A stretch of 13,934 nt of DNA, from contig JBGOUY010000093.1 of assembly GCA_041477795.1 (NCBI GenBank), forward strand, positions 1-13,934, read 5' to 3'. The stretch is from DATFMP01 sp041477795. Its GTDB lineage: Bacteria; SAR324; JACQKK01. This document shows, in pieces, positions 12,414 through 13,934 of this stretch (within the stretch, counting starts at the first letter, position 1; every line of letters begins with the position of its first letter). Position numbers and translations under genes: made by a program. The notes beneath the pieces were generated by a model. It was given only the letters and a program-made list of their open reading frames with translations, was not told the origin of the DNA and did not search any database.

Positions 12414-13799
12414 ATGGCCAGTGGCCACGCCGGACCCGCTGCGCGCAGGCAAGAGGGCCCCGCCGTGATCACCGACCATCCGATCCAGGCGACGCACATC
12501 CATCCCAACGTCCACTTCGTCTGCCGGCGCTTGCGCGAGCACGGGCACACGGCGCTGCTGGTGGGCGGGGCCGTGCGCGACCTGCTGCTGGGGCGCTCGC
12601 CCAAGGACTTCGACCTCGCCACCTCCGCCCGCCCGGAGGCGGTCAAGCAGCTCTTCCGCAACGCCCGCATCATCGGCCGGCGCTTCAAGCTGGTGCAGTT
12701 GCGCTATCCCAGCATGTCCATGGAGGTGGCCACCTTCCGCGGCGAGCCGCGCGACAAGCGCCCCGGAATCATCCAGCGCGACAACCGCTACGGCACCTCG
12801 GAGGAGGACGCGCGCCGGCGGGACTTCACCGTCAACGCCCTCACCTTCGATCCGCTCACGCTCACGCTGTACGACTACGTAGACGGGATGGAGGACCTGC
12901 GGCGCGGGCGCATCCGCACCATCAAGCCGCCGCAGGAGTCCTACCGCGAGGATCCCGTGCGCATGCTGCGGGCGGTGCGGTTCAAGGTGCGGCTCGGCTT
13001 CCGCATCGCGCCGGAGTGCGAGGAGGCAATCCGCGAGCTGGCTCCCATTCTGCGGGAGGTGACCCGCCACCGGCTGGCCGAGGAGACCCAGCGTTTCCTC
13101 ACGCGGGGCAACGCGGAGGCCACCTATCGCGAGTTCGACCAACTGGGGCTGCTGCGGCCGCTGCTGGAACTGGAGCCGCACGCATGGTTCTTCGCCGAGG
13201 AGACCCTCGCCGAGCCGCTGGCCCGCCTGGAGCCCTACCTGCTGCGGATGGACGCGTGGGTGGCGGCCGGGCGGGAGACGGTCGCGCCCACGGTGGCGCT
13301 GCTGGGGCTGCTCGTCACGTTGGGGCGAGAGCCGCTGGCGGCCTACCTGCGCGCGGAACCCTCCCGCGCGGCGGCGGAGTACCAGCGCCAGGTGCGCGGC
13401 CGGCTGGCACAGATGCTGGCCGAATGGGGCCTGTTGAACGGACAGGTGGTGCCGGCCCTGGCGATCCTGGATGCGGTGCACACGCTGGCCGAATGGGGCG
13501 GCGTGCCCGCCGAGCGGGCCAAGGCGGCCGCCCTCACGGGGGTGCGGGAGGCAATCGTGCTGCGGGCCGTGCTCAGCGACCGGCTGGGCCTGCGCGAGGA
13601 GGACGTGGAGCCGAGCCTGGCGCACCTGCCCACGCTGCCGGACCTGCCGATCCTGGATCACCCGCGCCCGTTGCGGCGGGGAATCGCGCTCCACCCCGCG
13701 CCGCATGAGGAGCGGGGTGCCCACAGTGGCCGCTCCCGGCGTGGCCGCCGCCGCAGACAGGGGCCCCGCCGCGAGCAACGGACGTTCACCCCAGACTAG
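12414..13799 (+). CDS. pcnB: PcnB-type poly(A) polymerase (class II nucleotidyltransferase)
   Basis: Adds 3' poly(A) tails that mark RNA for decay; 461 aa, cytoplasmic. The head domain shows LLVGGAVRDLLLG (48-60), the catalytic pair in KDFDLAT (64-70; Asp65, Asp67), MEVATFRGEPRDKRPG (103-118), RRDFTVNALTFDP (135-147) and YREDPVRMLRAVRF (177-190). IIGRRFKLVQL (86-96) fits the signature described as separating bacterial poly(A) polymerases from CCA-adding enzymes, so I prefer PcnB over tRNA nucleotidyltransferase. The tail is very basic (RSRRGRRRR near 436-444), as in E. coli PcnB, probably for RNA binding. ATG 12414 follows AGGTAGG by 5 nt; GTG 12465, with AGAGG 8 nt upstream, would remove 17 poorly conserved residues and is a real alternative. 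Confidence 0.88.
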   Translation: MASGHAGPAARRQEGPAVITDHPIQATHIHPNVHFVCRRLREHGHTALLVGGAVRDLLLGRSPKDFDLATSARPEAVKQLFRNARIIGRRFKLVQLRYPSMSMEVATFRGEPRDKRPGIIQRDNRYGTSEEDARRRDFTVNALTFDPLTLTLYDYVDGMEDLRRGRIRTIKPPQESYREDPVRMLRAVRFKVRLGFRIAPECEEAIRELAPILREVTRHRLAEETQRFLTRGNAEATYREFDQLGLLRPLLELEPHAWFFAEETLAEPLARLEPYLLRMDAWVAAGRETVAPTVALLGLLVTLGREPLAAYLRAEPSRAAAEYQRQVRGRLAQMLAEWGLLNGQVVPALAILDAVHTLAEWGGVPAERAKAAALTGVREAIVLRAVLSDRLGLREEDVEPSLAHLPTLPDLPILDHPRPLRRGIALHPAPHEERGAHSGRSRRGRRRRQGPRREQRTFTPD

Positions 13800-13826
13800 T
13801 ACTGCGACCCGCCTTGGTTTTCGGGT

Positions 13827-13849
13827 GCGAGGGGGCGCTGCCCCCTCGC
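13827..13849. repeat. Hairpin repeat copy 1 (10-bp stem, GCT loop)
   Basis: GCGAGGGGGC, loop GCT, GCCCCCTCGC: a perfect 10-bp stem 28 nt after the pcnB stop, preceded by GGGT. It resembles the hairpin at 13897-13917 in lead-in and loop. Confidence 0.7.
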
Positions 13850-13858
13850 GCTCCTCCG

Positions 13859-13878
13859 CAAGGGAGCAAGCCCCCTTG
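13859..13878. repeat. Hairpin repeat copy 2, inverted partner of bases 1-16
   Basis: CAAGGG and CCCTTG form a 6-bp stem. The internal 16 bases 13861-13876 are the exact reverse complement of window bases 1-16. It lies between the two GCT-loop hairpins, so the three together look like one composite intergenic repeat. Confidence 0.6.
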
Positions 13879-13896
13879 ACCCCATTTGTAGCGGGT

Positions 13897-13917
13897 GCAG
13901 GGGCCGCTGGCCCCTGC
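13897..13917. repeat. Hairpin repeat copy 3 (9-bp stem, GCT loop)
   Basis: GCAGGGGCC, loop GCT, GGCCCCTGC: a perfect 9-bp stem, again preceded by GGGT, about 70 bp after the start of copy 1. The last bases of the window (13918-13934) hold no gene start that I can recognise. Confidence 0.7.
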
Positions 13918-13934
13918 CGGTGGGAGGAGGTGCG

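Overview
The window is chromosomal DNA from a GC-rich bacterium (about 70-75% G+C by eye in most genes) with compact, mostly housekeeping content. A Tat-exported TRAP-type binding protein, TldD/PmbA, a stand-alone LON-domain protein and a PcnB-type poly(A) polymerase suggest a Gram-negative, proteobacteria-like organism. However, PurM is of the long Bacteroidetes-like form and HisS resembles plant-organelle enzymes, so I cannot name a phylum. I see no rRNA, tRNA, CRISPR array, transposase or phage gene.

Layout. 1-43: end of a GC-rich hairpin repeat. 44-769 (-): hisA. 962-1655 (-): a visibly AT-richer two-gene cassette, an 82-aa DUF5678-like protein overlapping a small retropepsin-like aspartic protease, with its own promoter and a perfect 12-bp palindrome at the predicted transcription start. 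1656-2143: that control region, then a candidate purM promoter and a strongly structured purM leader. 2144-3355 (+): purM. 3410-3826 and 3994-5100 (-): a Rid-family protein downstream of a Tat-dependent TRAP substrate-binding protein. 5389-6063 (+): a LON substrate-binding-domain protein. 6091-7368, 7591-8517 and 8753-9328 (-): hisS, a transaldolase and a RimJ/RimL-like acetyltransferase, each separated by more than 200 bp and probably transcribed separately. 9566-12285 (+): the tldD-pmbA operon (1-nt overlap). 12414-13799 (+): pcnB. 13827-13917: a cluster of GC-rich hairpin repeats, one of which is the inverted partner of the sequence at the left edge.

How the genes work together. HisA (histidine synthesis), PurM (purine synthesis), HisS (His-tRNA charging) and transaldolase (pentose phosphate metabolism) are unlinked core metabolism. 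TldD and PmbA form a known heteromeric metalloprotease. The TRAP binding protein and the Rid protein may form one small unit concerned with oxo- or imino-acids, but both lack the arginine normally used for ligand carboxylates. The least explained element is the retropepsin plus DUF5678-like pair, a plausible small regulated module of unknown function. Promoters were read by eye and are predictions.
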